DNA from: an uncultured Prevotellaceae bacterium
GTDB lineage: Bacteria; Bacteroidota; Bacteroidia; Bacteroidales; Bacteroidaceae
DNA length: 57,518 nucleotides
NCBI GenBank assembly: GCA_902768105.1
Contig: CACXJZ010000007.1
Location: forward strand, 1-57,518
Direction: 5' to 3'
The notes under the pieces were generated by a model. It was not told where the DNA came from and did not search any database. It saw nothing but the letters and a program-made list of their open reading frames with translations. A program made the translations under genes and the position numbers. This document shows positions 17,620-25,929 of the stretch, in pieces; the first letter of the stretch is position 1; each line of letters begins with the position of its first letter.

Positions 17620-19000
17620 ACATCAGCAACCCATTGAGCATCAGCAACTCGTAGCCAAAAGTATAGCCTGCAGCAGCCGATGTTTTGTCGATAATCAGAC
17701 ACAACAGAGGTGAGGCAACAGCCATATACGGCACGAAACGATCGCGCGGCATGCGCTTGGTCAGCAGTCCAAAGGCAAACAGCCCCAACAACGGCCCATA
17801 TGTATAGCTCACTAACACATAGACTGCATCGATGATGCTTGTAGAGTTCAGCAAGCGGAACAACAGTATAAATACCATAAACACCACACTCATAAACAGA
17901 TGGACTCGCTTACGCAGCTTTTCGTTCTTCGGTTTGTTGCAGATGTCGATACAAAAACTTGTTGTCATCGACGTGATGGCAGAATCGGCACTCGAGAACG
18001 ACGCCGCGACAATACCGATGGTAAACAGCACTACCACCATCGTACCCAAAGCGCCTGTAGCGGCAAACATCGGCAGTAGCTCATCACCCATGACAGGGAG
18101 CGTCATGCCACGACTGCCTGCCAGCAGAACCAGCAACACACCCAACGCCATAAACAACAGATTGACAGGCACAAAAGCAAATCCATAGCTACACATATCC
18201 TTCTGTGCCTCACGAAGTGTCTTGCACGTCAGGTTCTTCTGCATCTTATCCTGATCCAGTCCCGTCATCACAATCACAATAAAGATACCACTCAGGAACT
18301 GTTTCCAAAAATTCTGGCGGCTCATCCAATCATCAAAGACAAATATACGCGAAAACGGATGATCGTTAACGGCTTTGGCTGCCTCTGCTGGTGTCATGCC
18401 CAGCTCACCTATTACCTTATATATAATAAGGAGAAGCGCACCCAAGAGGCAAAACGTCTGTACGGTATCAGTCCACACCAATGTCTTGATACCTCCCCGA
18501 CGCGTATAGAGCCATATAAGTGCCACCAGACCTGCCACCGTCAACACGAAGGGCACGCCCACCTCCTCAAACACATAACGTTGCAGCAACATACATACGA
18601 CATAAAACGCGACAGCAGCGCCCGACATCTTTGAAATGAGGAAAAACCACGCTCCTGTCTTATAGGCTCTTGGCCCGAAACGCTGTCCCAAATAAGTATA
18701 GATGGATGTCAGGTTCAGCCTGTAATAGAGTGGCAACAGCAGGAATGCCACGACAAAATAGCCTAAAATGAAACCTAAGCACGTCTGCAGGTAAGTCATG
18801 TCCATCTTCATCACCATACCGGGCACGCTGACAAACGTAACACCAGATATGCTGGCCCCAACCATGCCGAAAGCCACCATGTACCAAGGTGATTTTCTTT
18901 CAGCACGGAAGAAAACCTCATTCGTTGCCTTTCTGCCCGTCCAACGGCTTACGCTGAACAGCACAACGAAATAAATGAGAATGGTTAAAACAATTATCAT
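17555..19000 (-). CDS. Sodium:solute symporter (SSS family)
   Basis: The 481-residue product has about 13 transmembrane helices. It starts ILIYFVVLFSVSRWTGRKA followed by FFRAERKSPWYMVAFGMVGA, and has GASISGVTFVSVPG and ASFSSADSAITSMTTSFCID, typical of sodium-coupled transporters of sugars, sialic acid, proline or similar small solutes. The substrate is not readable. The last 65 bp lie antisense to the end of the hybrid regulator; the tail after the final helix is short (SSSQDTPSAACQSAS), so the overlap is mostly in a non-essential tail. Confidence 0.93.
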   Translation of the reverse strand: MIIVLTILIYFVVLFSVSRWTGRKATNEVFFRAERKSPWYMVAFGMVGASISGVTFVSVPGMVMKMDMTYLQTCLGFILGYFVVAFLLLPLYYRLNLTSIYTYLGQRFGPRAYKTGAWFFLISKMSGAAVAFYVVCMLLQRYVFEEVGVPFVLTVAGLVALIWLYTRRGGIKTLVWTDTVQTFCLLGALLLIIYKVIGELGMTPAEAAKAVNDHPFSRIFVFDDWMSRQNFWKQFLSGIFIVIVMTGLDQDKMQKNLTCKTLREAQKDMCSYGFAFVPVNLLFMALGVLLVLLAGSRGMTLPVMGDELLPMFAATGALGTMVVVLFTIGIVAASFSSADSAITSMTTSFCIDICNKPKNEKLRKRVHLFMSVVFMVFILLFRLLNSTSIIDAVYVLVSYTYGPLLGLFAFGLLTKRMPRDRFVPYMAVASPLLCLIIDKTSAAAGYTFGYELLMLNGLLMFMMLLLSSSQDTPSAACQSAS

Positions 19001-19072
19001 GGCTCAAAGGTACAAAAAAAGATAAAAAGGTAAAAAGCTGAAAAGGTAAAAAAGGTTAAGCGGCTGCAAATT

Positions 19073-19093
19073 CTCCTCTCTCCTCTCTCCTCT
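19073..19093. repeat. Heptamer tandem repeat upstream of trpB2
   Basis: Three perfect units of ctcctct (19073-19079, 19080-19086, 19087-19093). A tract of ggtaaaa-like units precedes it at about 19021-19056. Confidence 0.75.
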
Positions 19094-19108
19094 TTCCTTT
19101 TTTTTTAT

Positions 19109-19116
19109 TATCTTTG
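19109..19116 (+). promoter_or_regulatory. Promoter -7 box for trpB2
   Basis: TATCTTTG. The -33 region lies in the pyrimidine-rich heptamer tract and is not well defined. Confidence 0.55.
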
Positions 19117-19156
19117 CATTCAGTTTGAAAAGAACTAACCCAAAAACATAGAAAAC

Positions 19157-20518
19157 ATGGCAAGACAAAAGAAATTCCTGTTACAGGAAAGTGAGATTCC
19201 AACACAGTGGTACAACATCCAGGCCGACATGCCAAACAAACCCATGCCGCCCATCCACCCGGCGACGAAGCAGCCTTTGGGCGTCGATGACCTTGCACAC
19301 ATCTTCCCACGCGAATGCTGCGTGCAGGAGCTGGATACCGAACACCGCTGGATTGACATACCCGAGGAGGTGCTCGACAAGTACAAGTTCTATCGCTCGA
19401 CCCCACTGGTGCGTGCCTACGCACTGGAAGAGGCGCTCGGTACACCTGCCCACATCTATTTCAAGAACGAGAGTACCAACCCGTTAGGTTCGCATAAGAT
19501 AAACTCTGCTCTGCCCCAGTGCTACTACGCCAAGCAGGAAGGCACTACAAACGTCACCACAGAGACTGGTGCCGGACAGTGGGGGGCAGCGCTTTCGTAT
19601 GCCGCCAAGATCTACGGACTCGACTGTGCCGTCTATCAGGTGAAGATCACCATGCAGCAGAAGCCCTATCGCTCCAGTATCATGCGTACGTTCGGTGCTG
19701 TCGTCGAGGGCTCTCCCTCGATGTCAACCCGTGCCGGTAAGGACATACTGACCAAAGACCCCACGCACAGCGGTTCGCTGGGAACAGCCATCAGTGAAGC
19801 TGTCGAACTGGCGACTACCACTCCCAATTGTAAATACACGCTGGGCTCCGTGCTCAACCACGTTGGCCTGCACCAGACGATTATCGGTTTGGAAGCAGAG
19901 AAACAGATGGAGATGGCAGGCGAATATCCTGATATGGTGATTGCATGCTTTGGCGGAGGCTCCAATTTCGGCGGCATTGCTTTCCCCTTCATGCGTCACA
20001 ACCTGAGCGGCGAACGCCATACCGAGTTTATCGCTGCCGAGCCCGACAGCTGCCCGAAGCTCACACGCGGACAGTTCCGCTACGACTTCGGTGACGAAGC
20101 TGGCTACACGCCCCTGCTGCCCATGTTCACACTGGGACACAACTTCAAGCCCTCCAACATCCACGCTGGTGGTCTGCGCTACCACGGTGCAGGCATGATT
20201 GTTTCGCAGTTGCTGAAAGATGGTCTGATGCGTGGTGTAGACATTCCTCAGCTTGAGACCTTCGAGGCAGGTATGCTCTTTGCCCGCACAGAGGGCATCA
20301 TCCCCGCTCCAGAGAGCTGCCATGCCATCGCTGCCACCATCCGCGAGGCTAAGAAGTGCAAGGAGACTGGTGAGGAGAAAGTCATCCTGTTCAACCTCTC
20401 CGGACACGGCCTCATCGACATGCCCAGCTACGACTCGTTCATCAAGGGCGACCTGCAGAACTATACCGTCACCGACGAGATGATTGCAGAGAACCTCAAG
20501 GCACTCGACGAGAAATAA
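19157..20518 (+). CDS. TrpB2-type tryptophan synthase beta chain
   Basis: This PLP enzyme (453 residues) belongs to the long TrpB2 branch, which differs from TrpB1 by its extended N-terminus (ESEIPTQWYNIQADMPNKP). PLP lysine: NESTNPLGSHKINSA (Lys near 114). Phosphate site: CFGGGSNFGGIAFPF. TrpB2 makes tryptophan from indole and serine, often without TrpA; no trpA or other trp gene is nearby, so it may salvage indole. It has its own promoter and terminator. Confidence 0.92.
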   Translation: MARQKKFLLQESEIPTQWYNIQADMPNKPMPPIHPATKQPLGVDDLAHIFPRECCVQELDTEHRWIDIPEEVLDKYKFYRSTPLVRAYALEEALGTPAHIYFKNESTNPLGSHKINSALPQCYYAKQEGTTNVTTETGAGQWGAALSYAAKIYGLDCAVYQVKITMQQKPYRSSIMRTFGAVVEGSPSMSTRAGKDILTKDPTHSGSLGTAISEAVELATTTPNCKYTLGSVLNHVGLHQTIIGLEAEKQMEMAGEYPDMVIACFGGGSNFGGIAFPFMRHNLSGERHTEFIAAEPDSCPKLTRGQFRYDFGDEAGYTPLLPMFTLGHNFKPSNIHAGGLRYHGAGMIVSQLLKDGLMRGVDIPQLETFEAGMLFARTEGIIPAPESCHAIAATIREAKKCKETGEEKVILFNLSGHGLIDMPSYDSFIKGDLQNYTVTDEMIAENLKALDEK

Positions 20519-20538
20519 AACATCAATAAACTCCCGAC

Positions 20539-20571
20539 AACAGCCCGGAGCAAATAAAGCTTCGGGCTGTT
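20539..20571 (+). terminator. Terminator after trpB2
   Basis: aacagcccggagc (20539-20551) pairs with gcttcgggctgtt (20559-20571) through one G-U pair, followed by T. Confidence 0.88.
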
Positions 20572-20595
20572 TAATAAAAACACATATCCCGACCT

Positions 20596-21996
20596 ATGAA
20601 AAATTCAAGAATCGTCACACTTACCATGCTTCTCGTAAGCTGTGTTGTCATGCTTACCTCCTGTTCAAAGACCGTCAGCGACATTGACGACCCCACCGCA
20701 AGCTATGGTGGAAACAGCAGCATTGACATCGTCACCCGTTCAGGCGACCAGGATGCCACCATCAGTTATCCGGTCAATGTATTCCTTTTCAACAGTAATA
20801 GTACCTGTATCGCCGTCCAGACATTGGCAGACGAAAATGACAACCTCTCGTTCGATGAGCTGAAGGCAGGCACCTACCACGTTTATGCAGTGGGCGGTGC
20901 AGAAGAGTCCCGTTATACCCTACCGACACAAGAGGCAGCAGCGGCGACATCAGTCATCACCCTCCAGGAAGGCAAGACACACGAAGACCTGATGCTGGCA
21001 AACAACACCGTTACTATCGGCCCCAACGAGACTAACCAGCTGACCCTTGCCATGCTGCGTGTCGTCTGCATGCTGAAAACCATTGAAGTCAAGCAGGTTC
21101 CTTCCGACGTTGATGCCGTCTCCATCACCGTTACCCCTCTGCGTGAGACGGTTCAGCTCAATGGTGAGGTCAGTGGCGACGAAGGGTCTTTCACCGTTGC
21201 CCTTACCGAACAGTCAGACGGTACCACATGGAAAAACAGTGCCCAGCAATACATGCTCCCCTCGGTAGGCAATGCCACCATCACCATCCGCATGACCAAG
21301 GGAGAAACCACCCGCAGCTATTCCTATACTTGTACGGAGGCTTTTGCTGCCAACTATAAAATCAATATCGATGCCACCTACACCGGCGCGACCTTCGAGC
21401 TGACGGGTACCATCACGGGCGCGACATGGGCTGGCGAACGTACCATCACCTTCGAGTTCGACGAAACGAGCTCCACAGATAGTGGCAACGAAGACCCAGG
21501 CAATAATGACCCAGGCAACAATAACAACAACGATGCTCTCGACGGTCCTGCTCCCACTGTCGGCACCAACTACCAAGGTACCTACGTCCTCCGTTCAGTC
21601 GATAATGGCGACAACACCACGACTGTTACGCTGATGTCGGCAACACAAGTAAAAGACCTTGTGTTTACTGCTAATGACCAAGAAACCATTAAAACAACAG
21701 TAGATGCAGCTGTTGCGTCTTTATCTGTTGAAGGAATCAACGGTTGGAGGTTACCTACAACAGAAGAATTAGACTATTTACATCAAAATTGTAATGATAT
21801 TAACAATACCTTATATAATCTCCAATTTGACAGATATAGTGATAATTCTACTAGTTACTATTACATCTATTTAGGTGATAACTCCATATCGTCATATCGT
21901 GCATCTGGTTCATCTGAACTCCAAAAATACAGTACAAATTTCACTGGTTCTACCATCGTCCGCGCCTTCACTACGCTAACATTTAATAATCAATAA
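20596..21996 (+). CDS. Mfa2/FimB-like lipoprotein with a C-terminal DUF1566-like module
   Basis: The product has 466 residues and a lipoprotein signal ending MLTSCSKT (Cys23). Residues 45-300 resemble the two-domain fimbrillin-anchor fold of the FimB/Mfa2 family (YPVNVFLFNS, LKAGTYHVYAVGG, KTIEVKQVPSDVDAVSITVT). A low-complexity Asn/Gly/Pro/Asp linker lies at about 295-320 (GNEDPGNNDPGNNNNND). The last 120 residues contain GINGWRLPTTEELDYLHQ, typical of DUF1566/fibrobacter-succinogenes-type C-terminal domains. DNA encoding this last part (from about 21640) is clearly more AT-rich than the first part, which suggests a module added later. No other fimbrial genes are nearby. Confidence 0.75.
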   Translation: MKNSRIVTLTMLLVSCVVMLTSCSKTVSDIDDPTASYGGNSSIDIVTRSGDQDATISYPVNVFLFNSNSTCIAVQTLADENDNLSFDELKAGTYHVYAVGGAEESRYTLPTQEAAAATSVITLQEGKTHEDLMLANNTVTIGPNETNQLTLAMLRVVCMLKTIEVKQVPSDVDAVSITVTPLRETVQLNGEVSGDEGSFTVALTEQSDGTTWKNSAQQYMLPSVGNATITIRMTKGETTRSYSYTCTEAFAANYKINIDATYTGATFELTGTITGATWAGERTITFEFDETSSTDSGNEDPGNNDPGNNNNNDALDGPAPTVGTNYQGTYVLRSVDNGDNTTTVTLMSATQVKDLVFTANDQETIKTTVDAAVASLSVEGINGWRLPTTEELDYLHQNCNDINNTLYNLQFDRYSDNSTSYYYIYLGDNSISSYRASGSSELQKYSTNFTGSTIVRAFTTLTFNNQ

Positions 21997-22011
21997 GAGA
22001 GAATGAAACAG

Positions 22012-22062
22012 AAAAAGCGCCATAGCTTGGTACCTGCGCAGGTACCGAGTTGGCGCTTTTTT
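22012..22062 (+). terminator. Long hairpin terminator
   Basis: aaaaagcgcca (22012-22022) pairs with tggcgcttttt (22051-22061), and the inner palindrome ggtacctgcgcaggtacc (22029-22046) closes the hairpin; T-rich end. Confidence 0.9.
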
Positions 22063-22101
22063 GATACCTTAAAAATATTCATAGAAAAACAACCCAAAAG
22101 T

Positions 22102-22132
22102 TTTGTTTATTCGCTTTTTTAGCTTATCTTTG
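22102..22132 (+). promoter_or_regulatory. Promoter for the HU-like gene
   Basis: TTTG at 22102-22105, 19 bases, TATCTTTG at 22125-22132. The start codon is at 22161. Confidence 0.75.
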
Positions 22133-22160
22133 CAGCGGTAATATATAAGCAAGTAAAGCC

Positions 22161-22805
22161 ATGCCACGCAAGAAAGACGGAATGCTCGTAGAGTTCTACC
22201 CACGCCCCACGACGGGTGAGGATGGTAAGCCTTTGCTCTACGTAAGACCAGCGATGAAGATGACCTGGAGTATACGCTATTTAGATGAATGGTGTAACAA
22301 GTATCGCGGCATGTCAAAGGGCGAACTGACGCGAGCCCTCGAAGTGCTACTCAACGTAGGAACCATTCTTATGAAGGACGGTGCCCGCATTGAGACATCG
22401 CTGGGCACCTTTGGCGTCAAACTGAAACTGGACGGCGACTATTCTGACCCCGACAAGATCAAGGGGCGTAACATCAGTTTCGCCGGCATTGACTTTATTC
22501 CCTCCAAACGCTTCCTTCAGGAGATGGATGACCAAATTACCCATGGTTACCGCAAATATGTGGATCCGGCAAAGAAGGAAACCCTAACTGAGGACAAGGA
22601 CCGTCTCGCACTTATCACAAGATTTGTGAAAAGGCACGGTTACATCACCATCCGCTCCTTCGCCTATCACAGCGGCATCAAATACAACACAGCACGCAAG
22701 TGGCTAAGAGAACACAGCGAAGGGGAATCCCCTCAGTTAAAGGCAGTTAGGGATGGTCACATGCTTCAGTACAAGCTAAGAGAGAAGAAGGAGAAAAAAG
22801 TATAG
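22161..22805 (+). CDS. HU-like DNA-binding protein with a winged-helix C-terminus
   Basis: The product has 214 residues. Residues 1-125 fit the HU/IHF-like fold of the Bacteroidota HU-fusion families (FYPRPTTGEDGKPLLYVRP, KGELTRALEVLLNVGTILMK, RIETSLGTFGVKLKLD), with a basic N-terminus (MPRKKDG). Residues 145-205 contain TRFVKRHGYITIRSFAYHSG and YNTARKWLREHSE, consistent with a winged helix-turn-helix. HU fused to wHTH has been described in Bacteroidota with suggested chromosome-structure or conflict roles. The gene stands alone with its own promoter and is followed directly by the 22-bp-period array, which might hold its binding sites (inference). Confidence 0.85.
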   Translation: MPRKKDGMLVEFYPRPTTGEDGKPLLYVRPAMKMTWSIRYLDEWCNKYRGMSKGELTRALEVLLNVGTILMKDGARIETSLGTFGVKLKLDGDYSDPDKIKGRNISFAGIDFIPSKRFLQEMDDQITHGYRKYVDPAKKETLTEDKDRLALITRFVKRHGYITIRSFAYHSGIKYNTARKWLREHSEGESPQLKAVRDGHMLQYKLREKKEKKV

Positions 22806-22828
22806 TATTGCAGCGGGTGGTTCACTTA

Positions 22829-22982
22829 ATTACATCGGGCGGTGTAATTAATTACATCGAGCGGTGTAATTGATTACATCGCCCGATGAATTTTAAAGAA
22901 ACGGCACCTATCTCCCTGAAAGACGGCACCTCTCTCCCTGAAACTCGGCACCTACGTACCTTCAATACGGCACCTTTGTATG
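22829..22982. repeat. 22-bp-period repeat array (copy 2) after the HU-like gene
   Basis: attacatcg starts at 22829, 22851 and 22873, and cggcacc at 22902, 22924, 22946 and 22968. Every step inside each set is exactly 22 bases, and the two sets keep the same phase (the offset between them is 22 plus 7). The first two attacatcg units are near-palindromes ending gtgtaat. The core words tgaaa and cggcacc are shared with the arrays at 7-204 and 55658-55745. The remainder up to 23070 shows nothing further. Confidence 0.85.
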
Positions 22983-23070
22983 GCTAAACGCCGTTTTGAC
23001 TTTACCAAAGTGCCGTTTTACACAAAAGTACAGTAAGCTAAAATTTATAACGACGGCTGTCCTTTGCCCA

Positions 23071-24951
23071 TTATAAAGCTAATCGTAGGCCTAAATCACC
23101 GAAATGGCTTTCTGGCGACTTACTACGACGGCTTGTTACACGACAGCGAGTAACTTGTGAACCACCACTTCCTCCTCGATATACACGACTGTCACCAGAC
23201 GAAGAACCGACGGGGTTAGTTTGGCTGGAAGAAGAATATGCCCCGTACCGATCTTGACACCATTCCCACACATTACCAGACATATCGTAAAGCCCAAGTT
23301 CATTAGCACTCTTAGAACCCACATCATGAGTAGTTTTATTGGAATTGTTTACATTCCACGCAACATCATCACAATAATTACTTCCTGCAAACATATAGCC
23401 ATTACTTTTCTGCCCACCTCGTGCAGCATATTCCCACTCTGCCTCAGTAGGAAGACGGAAATTCCTACCCGTCATTGAGTTTAATTGATTGATAAAACTT
23501 TGACAATCATTCCAACTTATCTCCTCTACAGGGCGCCTAAGCCCTCCCTTGAAAGTCGATGGATTATATCCCATAACAGCCTGCCACAATTCTTGTGTCA
23601 CTTCGGTTTCACCTATACTAAATGAACTTAGAGTTACATTATGTGTCGGATACTCATCTTCGTCAGCATAACCTTGTTCGTCAGTAGCTCCCATAATAAA
23701 CGTCCCACCTTGTACGCAAACCATTTTAAAGCTTACGCCATTAACTGATATTACTTCGTCTTCATTTATTTTGTCACTAACGGTTTCCTTATTAGCAGTT
23801 TCCAAATCATTTGGCTCTTCGATGGATGTCTTTTTGTTTAACAGGAACAAACCTCCAGCAACTCCTCCAGCGAGAAATAGCCCAATAACAAACAATATGG
23901 GTATTATCCATAGTTTATTAGAACTTGATTGCTTTGCCATTTGATTCTCATTAAATTGCCTAGAATATGTCTGAGGATTAGGTTTTGGTGTTTGTTCCCT
24001 CACAGGAATATTACGAGATATAGGTGGTGGAGCAATAACCTGAGTCTCCTCATTTTCCGGTTTCGTGTCTAGTAATCGACGCACTTCAGCTATACTCTGA
24101 GGCCTTTTTGTACGTACAGGGGTCATCATATGTCGAATTAATTGCTGCATCTTAGGGCTCAAGTTCTCCATCTGTAGCAGGCTGGCATCTTCCAGAAGAT
24201 CTGCAGGTGATGGTAGAGAATGAAGCGTAAGCATATAATATAATGATGCTCCAAGCGCATATATGTCTGTCCAAGGGCCAAACTGATTAAGATTTTGGGC
24301 CATCTGTTCTATTGGTGCATAGCCAGGAGTGTAACACAATCCTGTTGAGGTGGTCGCGCCTCCTTCCTGCTTTGTCTGTTTGCTGGCTCCAAAATCTATC
24401 AACATAGCCTGTCCATGATTGTCAATCATGATATTAGCAGGCTTAATATCAAGATGGAATATTCCTTCTGCATGAACAGTGTCTAATGCATCTAGTACTT
24501 GATTCAAGATATTCAATGCCTCTGTTTCACTTAAAGGTTTACCTGTACGCTTTAAACGTGAGGACAGCGACTCTCCTTCTATGAAATCCATCACATAATA
24601 TGCTGTTCCATTCTCTTCGAACAAGTCATGCACGGATACAATATGTTCTTCTTTTAACCTGCGCAGTCGTCGTGCTTCTTTCTTGAACTTTTCTTTTTGT
24701 CCTGTAAACTGCTCTGAGTTAAGTTCGTTACTTACACTGACACTTATGGAATCATCATCGCGCTCACTAATTCCACGCATGAAGAATTCTTTAATAGCGA
24801 CCCGTTCTTCAAACTCAACATTGGTTGCAACATATGTATTACCAAAGCCACCAGAGGAAAGATATCGCTCTATACGATACTTGCCATTCTGTAATAATGT
24901 ACCAACGGGAAGCATTGATTTCATTTCAATAGTATTGTTATGTTCTGTCAT
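23071..24951 (-). CDS. Membrane Ser/Thr protein kinase with an FGE/SUMF1-type extracytoplasmic domain
   Basis: The product has 626 residues from the ATG at 24951; the longer frame to 24987 starts with TTG inside the promoter and is rejected. N-terminal kinase: YLSSGGFGNTYVATNVEF (glycine loop), RVAIKEFFM (Lys), GIFHLDIKPANIMIDN (catalytic loop with HLD in place of HRD) and AMLIDFGASKQ. A Pro-rich stretch then leads to one membrane helix (LWIIPILFVIGLFLAGGVAG, near 355). The C-terminal 230 residues resemble the SUMF1/formylglycine-generating fold: MVCVQGGTFIMGATDE, IGETEVTQELWQAVMG, FRLPTEAEWEYAARGG and LYDMSGNVWEWCQD. This module probably senses or binds, since the paired catalytic Cys are not evident. 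The region is more AT-rich than its neighbours. Confidence 0.9.
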   Translation of the reverse strand: MTEHNNTIEMKSMLPVGTLLQNGKYRIERYLSSGGFGNTYVATNVEFEERVAIKEFFMRGISERDDDSISVSVSNELNSEQFTGQKEKFKKEARRLRRLKEEHIVSVHDLFEENGTAYYVMDFIEGESLSSRLKRTGKPLSETEALNILNQVLDALDTVHAEGIFHLDIKPANIMIDNHGQAMLIDFGASKQTKQEGGATTSTGLCYTPGYAPIEQMAQNLNQFGPWTDIYALGASLYYMLTLHSLPSPADLLEDASLLQMENLSPKMQQLIRHMMTPVRTKRPQSIAEVRRLLDTKPENEETQVIAPPPISRNIPVREQTPKPNPQTYSRQFNENQMAKQSSSNKLWIIPILFVIGLFLAGGVAGGLFLLNKKTSIEEPNDLETANKETVSDKINEDEVISVNGVSFKMVCVQGGTFIMGATDEQGYADEDEYPTHNVTLSSFSIGETEVTQELWQAVMGYNPSTFKGGLRRPVEEISWNDCQSFINQLNSMTGRNFRLPTEAEWEYAARGGQKSNGYMFAGSNYCDDVAWNVNNSNKTTHDVGSKSANELGLYDMSGNVWEWCQDRYGAYSSSSQTNPVGSSSGDSRVYRGGSGGSQVTRCRVTSRRSKSPESHFGDLGLRLAL

Positions 24952-24974
24952 AATAGAAAGTTTTAAGATAACGG

Positions 24975-25005
24975 CAAAGATAATCAATTAATCTGAAACA
25001 ACAAA
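24975..25005 (-). promoter_or_regulatory. Promoter for the kinase gene
   Basis: On the minus strand: TTTG (25005-25002), 19 bases, TATCTTTG (24982-24975). This supports the start codon at 24951. Confidence 0.8.
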
Positions 25006-25057
25006 GAAAAAGGCTTTCTTTTTCGTATAAGCGCAATTTCACGTCTATCCCTGGCAC

Positions 25058-25750
25058 TTATATTTGCTGCCTTTTGCGTGCCGCATCAATTTCTCTTTCT
25101 CTTGCTTCTTTCAACATCTTCTGTACCTCTTTTTCTGCTTGCCGTTGATCATATCCAGTATCAAGATAAGTTACAGAGCTGTTGGGATTATATTGGGGAT
25201 TATAAGATAGGATAATTGTCTGATTGCGCCATTCCCAAACAAAGTCATATTTATACTGGTCAGAATCTCCGAACTGGACAAAGTCGGAAATAGCATCCAT
25301 CCGCGTCCAAGGCTCCCCGCTCCGCTGACTGATTTTACCAATGGGAAATGTTCCCATCTTCTCGCCGTTTTGTTTCAGACGTTGGTAATATGAGAAGCAC
25401 CCATAGCTTTCTTCATACAAACATATAAACGAGAGAAAATCATAATACTTTCCTAAGTTACCTTTTAGACACAGAGAATGTACTTCTTCACCAGGATAAG
25501 CAACATTATCATTGATGGTGAAACTTGTCATAGTAAATGATTTTTTATCCTTGTCATACAGGATAATTGGTCCATTCTCTGTCAACTTCGCATAAAGTGC
25601 AGAATCTAACGGTACTGAAATCTTTATTCCTTGGAATGCCAAAATCGTATCGGTTTCGGCTCTCTCCTCTGCCAAGGATTTACCTTGTTGCTTGGGATTG
25701 TTACAAGCCACAAGAATTCCTAATAGAATAATGTAAATACTATATTTCAT
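25058..25750 (-). CDS. Lipoprotein of unknown function
   Basis: The product has 230 residues from the ATG at 25750: MKYSIYIILLGILVACNNPK is a lipoprotein signal with Cys16. A longer frame to 25837 begins with TTG upstream of the likely promoter and is rejected. I recognise no domain. Features seen are a mixed strand/helix composition with many Tyr and a charged C-terminal helix (EKEVQKMLKEAREREIDAAR). It lies 106 bases upstream of the kinase gene in the same direction and shares its AT-rich base use, so the two may have arrived together. It has its own promoter. Confidence 0.8.
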   Translation of the reverse strand: MKYSIYIILLGILVACNNPKQQGKSLAEERAETDTILAFQGIKISVPLDSALYAKLTENGPIILYDKDKKSFTMTSFTINDNVAYPGEEVHSLCLKGNLGKYYDFLSFICLYEESYGCFSYYQRLKQNGEKMGTFPIGKISQRSGEPWTRMDAISDFVQFGDSDQYKYDFVWEWRNQTIILSYNPQYNPNSSVTYLDTGYDQRQAEKEVQKMLKEAREREIDAARKRQQI

Positions 25751-25814
25751 ATCACTTCTTGATAAGCTGATTATTCTGACTATCCATTGCGCATGTAGTT
25801 TTAGATTCTGATGA

Positions 25815-25845
25815 CAAAGATACACAATATTCAGCAAACTGCCAA
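25815..25845 (-). promoter_or_regulatory. Promoter for the lipoprotein gene
   Basis: Minus strand TATCTTTG (25822-25815), with TTGG at 25845-25842, 19 bases further upstream. Confidence 0.6.
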
Positions 25846-25871
25846 GTAATCAGCCGAATTTTCGGGATTTA

Positions 25872-25903
25872 TTTGCACGCGTCAGGAAAATGTTGTACCT
25901 TTG
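25872..25903 (+). promoter_or_regulatory. Promoter for the nucleoside kinase
   Basis: TTTG at 25872-25875, 20 bases, TACCTTTG at 25896-25903. Confidence 0.78.
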
Positions 25904-25929
25904 CAATAATTGAAATAAAACCTACGACT

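Noticed and set aside
22829-22892. Invertible promoter or recombinase site
   Set aside because: The palindromic units are tandem, not a pair of inverted sites around a promoter, and no recombinase gene is nearby.
23071-23800. True formylglycine-generating sulfatase activator
   Set aside because: The domain has the SUMF1-like fold words but the paired active-site Cys are not evident, and no sulfatase gene is present.
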